Shown here in pieces: positions 35,024 through 47,304 of a stretch of DNA of 62,000 nt (position 1 is the first letter of the stretch; each line of letters starts with the position of its first letter). Origin of the DNA: Phoronis australis (Eukaryota > Phoronida > Phoronidae). Made by a program: the position numbers and the translations under genes. The stretch is taken from contig NMRA01000410.1 of assembly GCA_002633005.1 (NCBI GenBank), positions 238,351-300,350 of the forward strand, written 5' to 3'. A model generated the notes under the pieces. The model saw only the letters and a program-made list of their open reading frames with translations. It ran no database searches and was not told the DNA's origin.

Positions 35024-36639
35024 TAAGACACTGGTACATCCCACCGCACAGCAGTGGACATTTGCCGGCATTATAATAGCAGGAAAGGTGTTAAAAAGGT
35101 GTATATGCAAGTAGGATGAAACCTTCCATCCGCGTTACATAGATCTGTAGATGGCGCTGAACGCCTGTCCACCGAAGACCTGATCGCCATCTGGCAGGTT
35201 AGTGAATTTCAATATGGAGCGGCGATTTCAAAAGTCAGCTATTGAATCCTGCATTAATCACCCAAGTGAGGAACCAATGGTCCGTTTGCAGGGGAGAGAA
35301 CCTCCTTTTAAAAAGCCATGTAATTTTACACAGCGTTGATGTCCAACAACACATTTACCCTAAAAAACTACATAAGGTGACCGTTACAACTTTCAAGTTA
35401 TACGGTTTTTAAAACGGATTTGGTCATTTAGGAAAGCAAATATAGTGTAATTATGGCGAATGTCCGAGATTTTTTGCAGTATCTTTTTATGAAAGTAAGC
35501 ATTTAATGAAGCAACTTCAAAATAATAGGTAAACGCGCTTTGATTTTTACTACTGCTTCAAATAATTGTCAAGGGTTTCCTTAAAGACTGCATTACGGGG
35601 TCTCAGATTTCTCAATGGGAGACCACTTCTTATGACGATATAGTATCAAACATAATGTGATTAATATTCTATTGACCTCAAAATCACCTCTAAAATATAT
35701 ACTCGTTATCACATCCTCTTGTCAAAGATTAAATATGCTGTGCACCTATGTAGGTTATTAATCCCTGAACGACATGCCACAAGGCTATAACAAACTTACA
35801 TTCAACAAACACATAATCAAAGGTTTCTACAGCTCCCCAAGGTGTACATGTGTCCTCGTAATAATTTTTACTTTTAATAATTTGGAAAAAATCTTTCTAT
35901 GAATGCAATAACATTTAAATGTTCTCATATGAGGAAGTAATAATAGTTTATATGGAAGAACATAGATTTGCTTATTTTGATGTCTGGAACAATAATCAAT
36001 CAAACTGTATTCTACATCAGGAGGCGAGGTAATTTTAAAAAGAATGACATTTCCTGTACGCAGAGTATCAATCTGATTTGGTGTGAAAATTTTTCTACAG
36101 TTGACCTAGAAGTCACGATATTTGGAGGCTGTAATTTGATCGTTCGTCTCAAGGCAGCATACTATATCCAATTTGACAACTTATATCTTTCCTTCAGGAC
36201 TTAGAAAGGTAGAAATATAAAAGGACTTTTCAAAAATAATGTCTGTCTCATGGAAACAGCTAATGAATATGTCGTTTTACTTCCCAAATCACCTGGTTTA
36301 CAATTGCTAGGTCCTGATGCAAATATTCAGAGATCTTTGCCATGCCTTCATAGAATACAATGGTAGAAGATGACAATATATAGTTTTAGTTCTATTTGAA
36401 GGTTAAAATAACCCCCCCCCCCACTTTTTGAAAGATTACTTTTTGTAGACATCCCATCCTGTAAACGCTTAACCCACTTCACTAAGACTTATACACAATA
36501 CTGGCGTCAGGAATTGCCAAACCACCGTTTTCATGGGCATTTACATCCACTTGTTGTAACCCAACCCCACCTGTCGACCGCCAGTGAAATTAGAACACCC
36601 GTAAACACTACTTGACGTATGTTCATTAGCTGAACTCGA
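35024..36639. other. Non-coding spacer
   Basis: No supportable gene. A run of 13 C lies near 36411. The 78-codon frame at 35968-36204 has no recognisable domain. Confidence 0.4.
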
Positions 36640-36644
36640 GGTGT

Positions 36645-36700
36645 TGTGCGTGAACTTGGAAACGTGAGTGAACTTGGAATAAAGTTCTATTCCGAGTTCA
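36645..36700. repeat. GTGAACTTGGAA / TTCCGAGTTCAC inverted cluster
   Basis: Two GTGAACTTGGAA words and one inverted ATTCCGAGTTCACG lie within 60 bp and can fold back. The same words occur as a cluster at 44737-44865 and, in altered form, as the core of the 40.5-44.4 kb satellite. Confidence 0.55.
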
Positions 36701-37927
36701 CGCAAGTGATCTTGAGATTAAGCAAGCGTTTGCGACATCTAGTTTGCAGCCGTTAAGTAAAATTTCGCCGTCAGTCGAACGGTGTACATGAATTCGTTTG
36801 TCGTGAGTTATTGTTACTGTTTTAATTATATTTTATTGCCCATTCTCTATGTTTCTCTGGTGTTGGTAATTGTTTCCAAAGGTGGCTTGACTGGGATGAA
36901 ATGACTGGCAACCTGGGACCTTTGCAGTGACAACAATTTGGCCTAAGAGCTAGGATACAAGGAATGACTAGTACCTACCGTACCGAGAGGGATTTTGCAT
37001 TGAGCAGTTTGTCATACCCCGTTGTACCTGCCACCTTACCTCCCCCCCCCCTTCCGCCGTGTATACGCCAGTGCTTAGAGTTCGCAATTTGCTCGAAATT
37101 GGTGGAAGTGTTTTGCCATAAATATCTCACTTATGACATTGTCAATCGTTGCCAGCATGGCCTTAAGCAGGGATCTGTAATCCTTTCTTATCTGATTAAG
37201 GAAAAAGTTCAGATAACACTTGTTGAGTAAAAGTGTTATTTTTGGCAAATAAAGTGGAAATACTAATTTAAACGTGCAATTCAATGAATATTAGTTTTTC
37301 ATTGGTACATTGGTATGATGTGTGATGTCACCAGGTCTAAATATTGATGGCCATCGGACAATAGTTACAGAACACAACTCCCTGAGGTTATGTTGACAGG
37401 TTTAAATGTTCTCATAGAGATGATTAGACTTTTCTGGACTACGATATTTTTGCCTTTCTCTGCTACAAACCCACTTAACAATACGCCAATGTATGTAAAG
37501 GCTTTATGATATACAGACAAAAGTGGCCCAGTGAAATAATACTGTCCATACCACTTGCTTTGACACAATATTTCACTAACCACTGCCCAGCATTCGCTGT
37601 TTGAAAAGCAACCATGCTAGAATGAGTGAGGTAAGATATGAATATGCGTCTTTGGCAGGTTGTCGACATCTCTAAGTACAGTTCATAACATTTAACAACT
37701 GGACTGAAACATACAGTAATGTTTGATACAAATGTTCCCATGTGAGTGAGGAGCATACAGAGGTAATGACATATCAAAGTTGTGTTAATATTGGTTTTTC
37801 GTTATGCAAGATAGGGGATTTTCAGTTTTTTTATGCAGTTGTCATTTTCCTGGAAGGTTGTCTTCTATCAGGAAAGTGTTTGTTCCATCAACGCTTTCAT
37901 TTATATGTTGTATTTAGTTGTCTATAG
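36701..37927. other. Non-coding spacer
   Basis: No supportable gene. Overlapping 60-100 codon frames on both strands around 37365-37927 have no domain. Confidence 0.4.
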
Positions 37928-38235
37928 CATAGGCGGGGGCCCGACCCCTCCCCCCTTGACTGCCGCCAGCAAAATGAAACAGAAACAGCGTGAAGCGCGA
38001 AGAAAAAGAGAGTTCACTAACTAGGACCGGTAGCGGATGGAGGGGTCAGCTCCCAGATTGCGGTGGAATCGTGTTCCCGTTTTTTTAGTCCACCGATAAA
38101 TTTTCGGAACAGAAGGTCCGCATCCTCAGCTATCACAACTTTCGGACCCCCTGTGCATATACAATCGCGCTTTGCCCAATTCCGTGAGGCAACATGTTGG
38201 GCCGCCCCCCTTATGGTAGCCTATATCCGCCACTG
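37928..38235. mobile_element. 308-bp TIR element of the GGCGGAT type
   Basis: The ends CATAGGCGGGGGCCCGACCC and, inverted, CAGTGGCGGATATAGGCTAC enclose C- and G-rich subterminal DNA. They are flanked by a 5-bp duplication TATAG (37923-37927 and 38236-38240). Related single ends occur at 11428 and 59704. There is no coding capacity. Confidence 0.65.
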
Positions 38236-39770
38236 TATAGTACATAAAATACTTGAATGTGATGGGTGATCTTGTTTGAATCTGCTGACAAATAAATTAT
38301 CATTGTCAAAATGTGGAGACAGAGAATAATAGATTTTCCATTTACTTGATTTTCTTATAGATTCAACATTCAACTACTGACAATAAATCTGGATCCTTGT
38401 TCACTTTTCAAAACTCGTAAACATATGTATGTATTTGTCACAGGTATTATGCACGTCAACATGAAAACAATTTTGTCTGTAATGCGTATTTTTGATTGAA
38501 GAGTTTTTATGTAGTATCATCGTGTTTGCATAAAAGGAATTTAAACTATTCTATTTATTTTAAACAGGTTCCAAGCAGCTTCCTGTCTTCCAGAAAGTCA
38601 CGGATAAAAGGAAGAGTCCCCCAACTGACGCAGCACGTTCAAGCTACTAAATCAGGGACACACGACTGGTCTCATTGACAGCACATGTTAGTGAACATCT
38701 TTATCGCTTACACAGAATCAGTGATAACCATTCGTGCTACTGTGCCCTTTCTGTAGGGGGTCAACAGATTACCCAAAGTTGGAGGACCCCATTTCATTGC
38801 TGTTACAGCATTTGAAGCTGCTTGCCAATGAATCACCTTAAATGCAGCATATGTCTCTCTCGGGTCTATTTAACCTAATCTGCCTGATAGATCAGTCTAT
38901 ATTTCTTTTATTAAATGGTTACTGATGCTTCTTTAATGCTAAGTTTCATGTACTGACATTGTCTGCTTACTTTGTTGTCAGGGTTTATGATTTTTATGGT
39001 ATCTGATTGGTCACATTACTAGATGCGTGACATCCTGCTGGCGTAAATAAAAAGTGTTATTCCACAGGGTGGTGGGTCAAAATTATCAAACTGTGTTCCA
39101 GACAATCAGAGGACAGAAGTATCAGTTGTCATGTAATGAAACAACATGAGAAACCCAAAATTTAATGTCAGGACATAAGGTTATATGGCACCTTACTGAC
39201 AAATATCTACAAACTTTGGAATTCAACTTTCTAAAACACTACTTTAATTCATGAAGGTAGAGAGTCTGTATATAATGACTTCATCTGTCATTAATTGGGT
39301 CCCTTGACCATATTTTTTATAAGATTTGGGAAAAGGGAATACATTCATAATAAAACAGTGGAGTCGATAGCATGACCAATTTTCTTTTTATATAAATGTT
39401 CAAGGTGAAATCTGAAAACTGCTGATTTTGTTTTTTAGTAACCCTTTTCGTTTAAATCAATGTTTGAGTTTTTCATGAAATTACTAAAAGTCCCTGTTTT
39501 AAGTTAGCTAGCCCTCCCATGCCAAAGTAGATCAGTCAAAAGACAATCTCTAAAAGCCTGATGGGGAACAGTGCATAAAGTACAAGATCTGAAAGTTTTT
39601 ATTGGAATCCTGTCAGCCATTTGCAAGATATGTTTTCCGCTTTACCAAGTTTAGACATTTGTCTAGGATCTCCCATAACCTTAACCTGATGCTTGAACAC
39701 TTTTCTTTTACTGCACAGTGAATGATGTCGTATAACTGTTTGTCTTAACATACGCCATATGTTGATCACA
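38236..39770. other. Non-coding spacer with a weak exon candidate
   Basis: At 38569 a good acceptor-like tract (TTTATTTTAAACAG) is followed by a frame of about 27 codons reading SKQLPVFQKVTDKRKSP and then a stop. It could be the last exon of an unknown + strand gene, but no upstream exon is visible and its phase does not suit gene A. Confidence 0.3.
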
Positions 39771-39832
39771 TCAGGTGTTGGCTAACGGGTTAGCAGAAAG
39801 TCCTGGGTTCAAACCTTGGTGGGAACAAAGAG
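39771..39832 (+). repeat. tRNA-derived SINE-like piece
   Basis: TGGCTAACGGGTTAGC (A-box-like) and GGGTTCAAACCTTGG (B-box-like) lie at close to tRNA spacing. No full cloverleaf forms. Confidence 0.5.
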
Positions 39833-40539
39833 CATTTTAGGTGTATCTATGTATCACCTGATGCCACAAATTGACAGACTTCAACAGAAGTCTCCAAGAC
39901 TGCCAAATTTGGATAAAGTTCTTGCTAGAATAATTTGTCAGTTTACGTAGTCGACCTTTTCTCAGAGTTGAATGTCGACATTGCGTCTAGTCCTTAATTT
40001 TTTGTTTGTGACTGGTCTTGCGCAATAAATTGTTTTGTTGAGATTTAGCTAGAATTGGATTGGATTCTATTGGAAAAGAAACAAATAGCCTTGTCAAATT
40101 ACGACATTGTGTAGTTTAGTTTGAAAAATACTGTATGCCAGCCTTTGTACCTTTACAGAGTATGCTTTATGTTGTATTACAATTTGGTGGTATGTTGGAA
40201 CAAATAAAAACTTAGACCTGTCCATGCAGATATTGTTAAAGCAAAGTCACATTCTTATTTTTAAATATCTTTAAAAACTATCCACCGTTTTCGTTGTAAC
40301 ATAGATCATCTCCAGTGAGAGACTACGGTCCACCCGCACTAACATGGAGAACATGTTTTCCGTGACTCCCTGAGCTTTCCAAAAAGAGTGGGCCCAACTC
40401 AAGGATTTTATTTTTGTCTATGGAAGTGTCTCATTAAAGGTATTAAAATTTTCATAAAATTGAAAATGTGAAACCCCATACTGTTTTAAATACTGGTTAG
40501 ATTGCTAATGTGTTAGAGTAGTCTCAAGAACAGGAATTG
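39833..40539. other. Non-coding spacer
   Basis: No gene or repeat recognised. Confidence 0.4.
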
Positions 40540-42048
40540 CGTTTACAGTTTATTGTAATCTGCGAGAGAAAGCTTGCTTCACCTCTTTTTTGTAAAGTGA
40601 AAAGACATTGATTCCAAGTTTGCTTGTTACAGGGAACAGTATTTTGTTCTGAATTAATTTAGCATGCAGCTTTGTACCAAAGCAAGGGCAACAGATGGTA
40701 TCCTATGTCCGCCCTCTTAGACGACACCTTTTTCACAGAGTTTGAACAACTAGGTGCCATATAATAAGGCATGAAGAACTTCTTACTACACTGGCAAACA
40801 GTAAATAATAAGAATCGGTGATAAAATGATAAAACGCAATGTAAACTCTATCCACTTAATGCCGCAATATGGAGCACAAATATTTGATAAGCAGTCGATG
40901 CCCAATCAACCACTGACATATCAGCCAATCAGAGATTGCTGTCAGCATTAGTGTTTTTACAATAAAAATGTGAATCAGCTTTTGTTTGGAGCGCAACTCG
41001 GGCAAATGTGAGTTTTATTTGTATGTTAGAACCGATTTACTGCTGCATTATTGTTACTACAGTCAAGTTTTAAACTTGGTGTTGAGTAAAAATTAATCGC
41101 CTATAATTTACTGGGACAGAAAAAATTGCTCATAATGTCTTGTAATCTTTCAGAGAATGCTTACTTTACAACATAAGGTTTATAAAGAGAAAATAGAATG
41201 GCCTGCTTAAACGTGGAATTCGGAAGAAAATAATTGTTAACGTGTTCAATACAGTCTCAAGATAAGAAAAACGTTGTGCTTACAGCATATTGTAACCAGC
41301 CAGAGAAGGTTTGGTTCACCGTGTGACTTTGTAAAGCTAACATACAATCATTCCAAGTTTAAGCAAGAGCGTGGCTTGATTAAACTTGGGATTTCGTAGA
41401 AAACAATTGCGAATGCATTCAGAGGTGTTCCAAACGTAATAAAAAATGTATATATGACATACTGTAACCGGTCAGAGAATATTTGTTACACCACACGATT
41501 TTTTGTAAAGAAGAAATTGAATTATTCCAAGTTTAAGCAAGGGCGTGGCTTGCTTAAACTTGGAATTGGGTACAAAAAAACTACGAAATGTATTCAGGGG
41601 TGTTTCAAAAGTAATAGAAAATGCATTTACAATGTATTGCAACCAGTGAAAGAATGTTTGGTTAACCACGTGATTTTTTGTAAGGCAGAAACTAAATTAT
41701 TCCAAGTTTAAGCGAGCCACGCCCTTGCTTAAACTTGGAATTGGGTAGACAAAACTGCGAATGCGCTCAGAAGTGTTCCAAAAATAATAGAAAATGCATT
41801 TAAAATGTCTTGCAACTAATTACCGAATGTTTGGTTCACCATATGTTTTTTGTAAAGCAGAAATTGAGTTATTCCAAGTTAAAGCAAGGGCGTATCTTGC
41901 TTAAACTTGGAATTTACGGGGATAAAAAATGCGAATGCGCTCGGAAGTATTCTTAAGGTAATAGGAAAAAGGATTTTAAAAAATGTATTGCAACCAGTCA
42001 GAGAATTTTGGTTCATCACGTGAGTTTTTGTGAAGCAGAAATTGAGTT

Positions 42049-42717
42049 TGTCACGTTTTTCCCCGTGTGTGGGTGGGCGCAGGTTGTTACAGACCGGTGC
42101 TAATAGCTTTCGGTGTGACGATTGACTGAAGACTGGTTCGAGTTAAACCTTTATTAATTTCGACCGTACGTTCACAAGCCTATTCAAACAAAACGTCCGA
42201 CGTAATGTCTGTTCTATGCTCCAGCCAATACTGCGAAGCCTTGACTTGTGATGAACTTCTGAGACACTTTCAGCAACTGTTACACTCGTCGATTCAATAA
42301 CCTGCTGGATCTATAGCTGGCTCTCTATTGACTATCGCTGTAACTGCTGATTATCTTCACTGCAGCCCAACTGTAATTCTCCTGAATAACTTTCTTGAAC
42401 TGACTTGATCTGACTAACACAAACCCGTGCTTGTGTATTTATAGCCTAATGCATTGTTCTGGAACTTTACACCAATTCAAGCACATTCTAGAACTTTCCT
42501 GAATCTACCCAACTATTCTACAAACATGTACTAGTCTCTAGAATATCCCAGACAACATTAATCACTGTTATATGCTAGAGTCTTCCAGAAAGTTCCATAC
42601 TATTCTGTTGTAAATAAATTACATCATCACTTTACTTAACTCAGGGGTCATGCCAATCAAACATAACAACAAAACAAAACAATACAACCAAAAACATTGT
42701 CAGTCTACATTCTGACA
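42049..42717. mobile_element. Solo LTR (669 bp) with 5-bp target duplication
   Basis: It starts TGTCACG and ends CTGACA, so TGTCA/TGACA form the short inverted termini of an LTR. It is flanked by GAGTT at 42044-42048 and 42718-42722. A TATA-like TGTATTTATAGCC lies in the second half (near 42437). There is no internal coding region, so this is what remains after recombination between two LTRs. The 5-bp duplication and TG...CA fit Ty3/gypsy or BEL elements; the family cannot be told. Confidence 0.85.
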
Positions 42718-42845
42718 GAGTTATTCCAAGTTTAAGCGAGCCACGCCCTTGCTTAAACTTGGAATTGGGTAGGAAACAACTACGACTGTATTCAGATGTT
42801 TCGAAAGTAATAGAAAATGTATTTACATTGTATTGCAATCATTAA

Positions 42846-44031
42846 AGGAGCATGCCACCCAAAAAACAACCTAATTCGCATCAATTTAGATCGAGAAATT
42901 CTACTCCATTACACCAAGTACGGTTGCTTAACATGACACCTTACGGCAGACGGAGGTGTTGAAATTATCCAATGACGTAATTGGTTTCACACGCAGTCTG
43001 TTCAGCAGTTCACAATACGGGTTACTGATGTGAACTTATCGCTTGAATCCATCGTTTAACACCAATAAATCATTAAACTGCGATGTAAAACCCTTAAAAA
43101 TGCACCGGGTTCTTATAAAAACGTGTTCTTTTATTTCGCTGTTACGGATTTATTGGTATTTGGACACACCGAAGCCTACAAAGTTCTGCAGGCCAATATC
43201 ATGGTCCGTAGCAGGAGTTTGGGGTCTGTTCGGAGATAAATTCGAAGTATTTTCCGTGAGATACAGACAGGAGAACCTAGATCTGTGTTGTTTAGACTTG
43301 TAATTTTTTTAGTTCTAAACACACAAAACGCTTGTTATCATGGCCAGTGGCTCGGAGCCCGATCAGGCTCGTCGCAGCGGCCGGCTGGCCGGATTGACTC
43401 CGCGTTATCCCGCCGGCCAGTGGCTCGGAAACTGATAAGACATCACGAACATAAACCAGCGAAAGTTGGAAACTACATGTAAACTTCCAGTCAAGAAAAT
43501 ACTATACTAGTGAGCCAAAGTAACGTGCACGTAATTATGTACTCACTCGTCGGGGGCCGCGAATTCACTGAGGCTCCGCTTTGGCCACAGCAACGTCAGG
43601 GCAGAAGTTGTACATTGACAATCGGCATTATTTTAATAATGTAAATGTAAATAAAGACTCCCCTAACACCAGGCCGTGGGATAGAAATGCTGGCCACAGA
43701 CACGGAGATGTTTCACGGCCTCATACTTGCTATTTACAGTGTACTTTTCATTCTTCACTACCATGAGCCACTTTCTAAACATTTGGGACTCTCGAGGAAG
43801 TCGAAAAAACGATATACCCGCTTTCCTCGCAGCAGCTAGTTCGGACAAGCACCAACATAGCGGCATTCACTCTGCAGATGAACCTCTGACGTCGCTAGCG
43901 TCGTTTCCCACCTTCGTCATAGGTTAACGCGACACCTCTTGGCAAGATAAGGTCGACCGTATTCGAGGCAATGTGGATATAGACCTATTAAGACGGCAAA
44001 AAAGACTAATTAAATCGGGTGGAATTCTCCT
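42846..44031. mobile_element. Kolobok-like DNA transposon remnant, TTAA target
   Basis: The ends AGGAGCATGCCACCC and, inverted, AGGAGAATTCCACCC are flanked by TTAA on both sides (42842-42845 and 44032-44035). A shorter relative lies at 46373-47025 in reverse orientation. A THAP-domain relic lies inside on the minus strand. TTAA duplications together with a THAP-containing protein are typical of the Kolobok superfamily; piggyBac shares TTAA but not THAP. Confidence 0.75.
43660..43866 (-). pseudogene. THAP-domain relic of the Kolobok-like element
   Basis: A frame of about 67 codons with AARKAGISFFRLPRE, MFRKWLMVV and VCGQHFYP. These are the ordered landmarks of a THAP zinc finger (FxxFP, then W, then CxxHF), the DNA-binding domain of P, Kolobok and related transposases. 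The N-terminal Cys pair is only partly preserved (CWC) and the frame ends right after the domain. No catalytic core follows. Confidence 0.65.
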
Positions 44032-44405
44032 TTAAGGGAAGGCTTGGTTCACGTCGCGAATTTTTTTGAGAAGAAATTGAATTATTCCAAGTTTAAGCAA
44101 CCAGTGTGGCTTGCTTAAACTTGGAATTAGTAGGTAGAAAAAACAGCGAATGCGCTCAGAGGTGCTCTAAAGGTAATAGAAAAAACATTTAAAATGTACT
44201 GCAACCAGTTAGAGAATGTTTGGTTCACCGCGTGAGTTTTTGTAAAGCAGAAATTGAATTATTCCAAGTTTAAGCGAGCCACGCCCTTGCTTAAACTTGG
44301 AGTTGGTTAGAAAAAACTGCGAATGTGCTCAGAAGTCTTCTGAAATTAATAGAAAATGCATATAAAATATATGGCAGCAAGTTAGTGAATGTTTAATTCA
44401 CCTCT

Positions 44406-44736
44406 TGATCAAACATCAACCAGGCACTAATTTCAAACATCAAGCTTTGTTTTTACATTGGAATAGGCAGCAGCACAGAAATAATACAACTCAAATGGCC
44501 ACCGCAGCCGTAGGGCTATGACCTTGAATGCCCGGTGCATTACTGAGGGAACATGTAATCACAATACAGTCCTTAAGTGATTTTTTATTCCAGTCCCTCG
44601 GTGCTAATCATGATGACCAGGCCACGGGAGCTTTATTTCGATTTTTTAGAAATCTTTCCTCTCCGTAGCCTACCGGTTCAGGAACGATTTCAGCCCAAGC
44701 GCCTTGTTCTGTGATTGTGTGCCAGGCAGCCGCTTA
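44406..44736. other. Non-coding spacer
   Basis: No gene. It lies between the satellite and the AAGTTCACG cluster. Confidence 0.4.
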
Positions 44737-44865
44737 ATTCCAAGTTCATGCAAGATTCCAAGTTCACGTACGGGGTGTGGCAGTTTGCTTAATCTCAATT
44801 CCAAGTTCACGCAACACTCACTTCCGCTTATTCTTGAGATTAATCAGGATTCCAAGTTCACGTAC
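44737..44865. repeat. Cluster of ATTCCAAGTTCACG words
   Basis: Four copies of ATTCCAAGTTCACG (first with ATG ending) start at 44737, 44755, 44798 and 44849. An inverted TTGAGATTAA / TTAATCTCAA pair lies between them. The word is a variant of the arm of the satellite core. Confidence 0.7.
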
Positions 44866-44909
44866 AACAGAGGACCTTGCGTTTTGTTGATCGAAACATA
44901 CAACGTAAA

Positions 44910-45297
44910 ATTGTTACAACCAGTCACAGTACTAGTCATCCTCCATTGTTTTTAGTGTGAAAAGTCGTCAGATATTGCTCAGTTCATTCTCCCGTTTTTT
45001 ATGGCATAATTAGAAATGTCGAGGCGTTGTGTTGGTGTTGGTTGTGGCAACTCTGAATTTGACCACACAGTGGCTCCTTTCATTTTCCCTCAGGACATTG
45101 GCAGAAGAGCCGGCAAAGTTTTGCTCAAGAAACTCGAGCGTTGATGGATATGACACACTGGCGCTGGGTCAAAATGATGTCGGTGGACCTAGGAAATTTT
45201 CCATTGAAGTCGATTTCCTTCTAACTTCTCGTTTTTGAGATCTTGAACTTGAGATCGTGATGTGCAGTGCTAAAAAGAAGTGTAGTCACTTGTCAAA
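44910..45297 (+). repeat. THAP-like inverted duplication, left arm
   Basis: This arm and 48650-47055 (minus strand, once the pogo-like insertion is removed) align from AACCAGTCACAGTACTAGT to TGTAGTCACTTGTCAAA. Both contain GTGTGAAAAGTCGTCAGATA directly upstream of an ATG. Such inverted duplications can arise from element duplication or from hairpin-prone DNA. Confidence 0.7.
45016..45144 (+). pseudogene. THAP-like N-terminal fragment (42 codons)
   Basis: Starts MSRRCVGVGCGNSEFD, with a CxxxxC pair and later FIFPQD, followed by basic residues and a stop. This resembles the beginning of a THAP finger (Cys pair, then a F-x-F-P segment). The Trp and the CxxH half are missing. The right arm has the homologous MSRRCVCGDCDN and APFSFPRD pieces. 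It could be an exon of a transposase or of a host gene relic. Confidence 0.5.
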
Positions 45298-46372
45298 TAA
45301 CGTGAGTGGTTGCCCTATTTCCGATATTTAAACCCAAATTACTGGCGATGACACCGGGTGCGCCTTCTGTCGTTGTAGAACAAAGCAGTGAAAACAATAA
45401 CGGGGATTCCGGGAGATTCCTTAATAGGTTTGTATACACTGCAGGGAGAAACAAGTCCAAAATTTCTGTTCAAACTTGATATGCGGAACTTGAATCTCAA
45501 TATCCTTCCGTACCCTGCGCTTCCATTTATCCTGAAATCCTCGACAGAGGGCGCACCCGGTGGTGAACCAAGTCAGTGAGATATGCCGGGACGAAACAGC
45601 GGTACACTTACTATTTGAAGGTACGGTTTTCCGGTTCCAAAGGGGATCTTCACTTAATATTTATCACCATTTAAATGGAACCCAGTAATATACATAGTAT
45701 CATGATAAGTAGTGTCTCCAATTAGGAGACGCAGAATACTGGCCACATGTTCCAGTGGTTATACCGAGCCACAAGAACAAATGCTGACAATTGGACGAAC
45801 AGGATTCGTTTTGTGTATTTTTGACAAACCATAGAAGACTTGACGGTGGACTCTGCACTCGGAGAAAGTAACTTGACGTCTAAAATTTTCGTGATTAAAT
45901 TGTGTATAACCTTCTTGTTTTCATCACAAAAAATACGAAACTTAGATGGCTCGAGTTTAGATTGTTAAATCCACAAAATCTTCCTTGAAAGTAATACGCG
46001 CCACGGAAGGTGACGCTTTCAAGTTTTGACGGTAAAAAAATCAGATGAGACATTAAAAGGGTGAAGTGTGATTTGGTACAAAATTTGGATTAATTTTAAT
46101 CGAGATGAAATTGATAGTGTGCTGGTCGACTTATTGACATCTTCTCCAGTTATAAAATATTAATTTTTGGTGTAATTAGCAAAAAAAATTTTTCCTGACA
46201 TTGGTTACTGTTGGGTTAACATAGAATAAATGCCGAGGAAAGAAACTCTGACTGTGAATTAGCGTTTTTGAATTTTGTCCGGGATTATTACAATAGTGAA
46301 AAATATATAAGCTGTAAAAACTGGAGTATGTTAACTTAATGAGAAGTACGGACAGATAAAAAATTTACTTAA
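45298..46372. other. Non-coding spacer between inverted arms
   Basis: AT-rich DNA without recognisable features. Confidence 0.4.
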
Positions 46373-47025
46373 AGGAGAACGCCACCCAATTTAATTAGCC
46401 TTTTTTACCGTCTTAATCGGTCTATATCCACATCGCCTCTTATACGGTCGACCTCACCTTAGGAGGTTTAGTTTCCAACTCAAGCTGGTTTATGTTCGTG
46501 CCAGTCACGGCGCCGCGACGGGCCTGATCGGGTTCGGCGTTTTGTGTGTTTAGAACTCAAAAAATCTTAAGTATAAACAAAACAGATCTAGGTTCTCCTG
46601 TCTGTATATCACGGAAGAATACTTCGAATTTATCTCCGAACAGACCCCCAACTCCTGCTACGGACCTTGGTAAATTGGCCTGCCGAACTTTGTAGGCTAC
46701 GGTGTGTCCAAATACTAGTAAATCCGTAACAGCGAAATAAAACAACACGTTTTTATAAGAACTCGGTGTATTTTTAAGGGTTTTACATCGAAGATTGATG
46801 ATTTATTGGTGTTAAACGATGAATTCAAGCGATAAGCTGACATCAGTAACCCGTGTTGTGGACAGCTGAACAGACTGCGCGTGAAACCAATTACGTCATT
46901 GGATAATTTCAACACCTCCGTCTGCCGTCAGGTGTCAGGTAACGCAACCGAACGTGCCGTTATGGAGTAGAACTACTACATCTAAATTGATAAAAAATAG
47001 GTTGTTTTTTGGGTGGCATTCTCCT
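46373..47025. mobile_element. Kolobok-like MITE (653 bp)
   Basis: The ends AGGAGAACGCCACCC and, inverted, AGGAGAATGCCACCC are flanked by TTAA (left) and TTAT (right). It is a reverse-orientation relative of 42846-44031 lacking that element's THAP segment. It shares blocks such as the stretch with GACGTAATTGGTTTCAC (near 46885 and 42975). Confidence 0.75.
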
Positions 47026-47304
47026 TTATAGTGCTTAAAACCACCATTCACCTTGTTTTGACTAGTGACTACATTGTCAGCATCATTAAGCCTTCAGCAT
47101 TTATAGCGCTCCGTATCACAATCATAAGGTCAATATCCCAAAAATGAGAAGATAGAGTAAAAGCGACTTCAATGACGTATGAACAAACCTAGGGTCATTA
47201 TGTCATGCCCATCAATACGCGGATTTCTTGCAAAATTTTGTGTCATAACCGCGCTTCTCCGATGTCTCGCGGGAAACTGAAAGGAGCCACAGCGTGTTCT
47301 AATA

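Larger units (their letters stand above)
40540..44405. repeat. ~174-bp satellite with palindromic core, interrupted by two insertions
   Basis: Clear units have the core start TTCCAAGTTTAAGC at 41351, 41525, 41700, 41872, 42724, 44085 and 44262; decayed units extend left to about 40540. Each core is an inverted repeat, TTCCAAGTTTAAGC / GCTTAAACTTGGAA, around a 13-bp loop. Between cores lies conserved sequence of the type GCAACCAGTNAGAGAATG and GGTTCACC. Removing the solo LTR and the Kolobok-like element restores spacings of 178 and 171 bp, so both inserted into an existing array. The loop reads AAGGGCGTGGCTT in some units and its reverse complement, GAGCCACGCCCTT, in others, while the flanking unit stays in one orientation. 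Confidence 0.88.

Noticed and set aside
38569-38660. Terminal-exon candidate after a good acceptor
   Set aside because: No upstream exon on the same strand can be identified and its phase does not fit gene A. Kept only as a note.
42846-44031. piggyBac assignment for the TTAA elements
   Set aside because: TTAA is shared by both superfamilies, but the THAP relic inside favours Kolobok. Not excluded without an autonomous copy.
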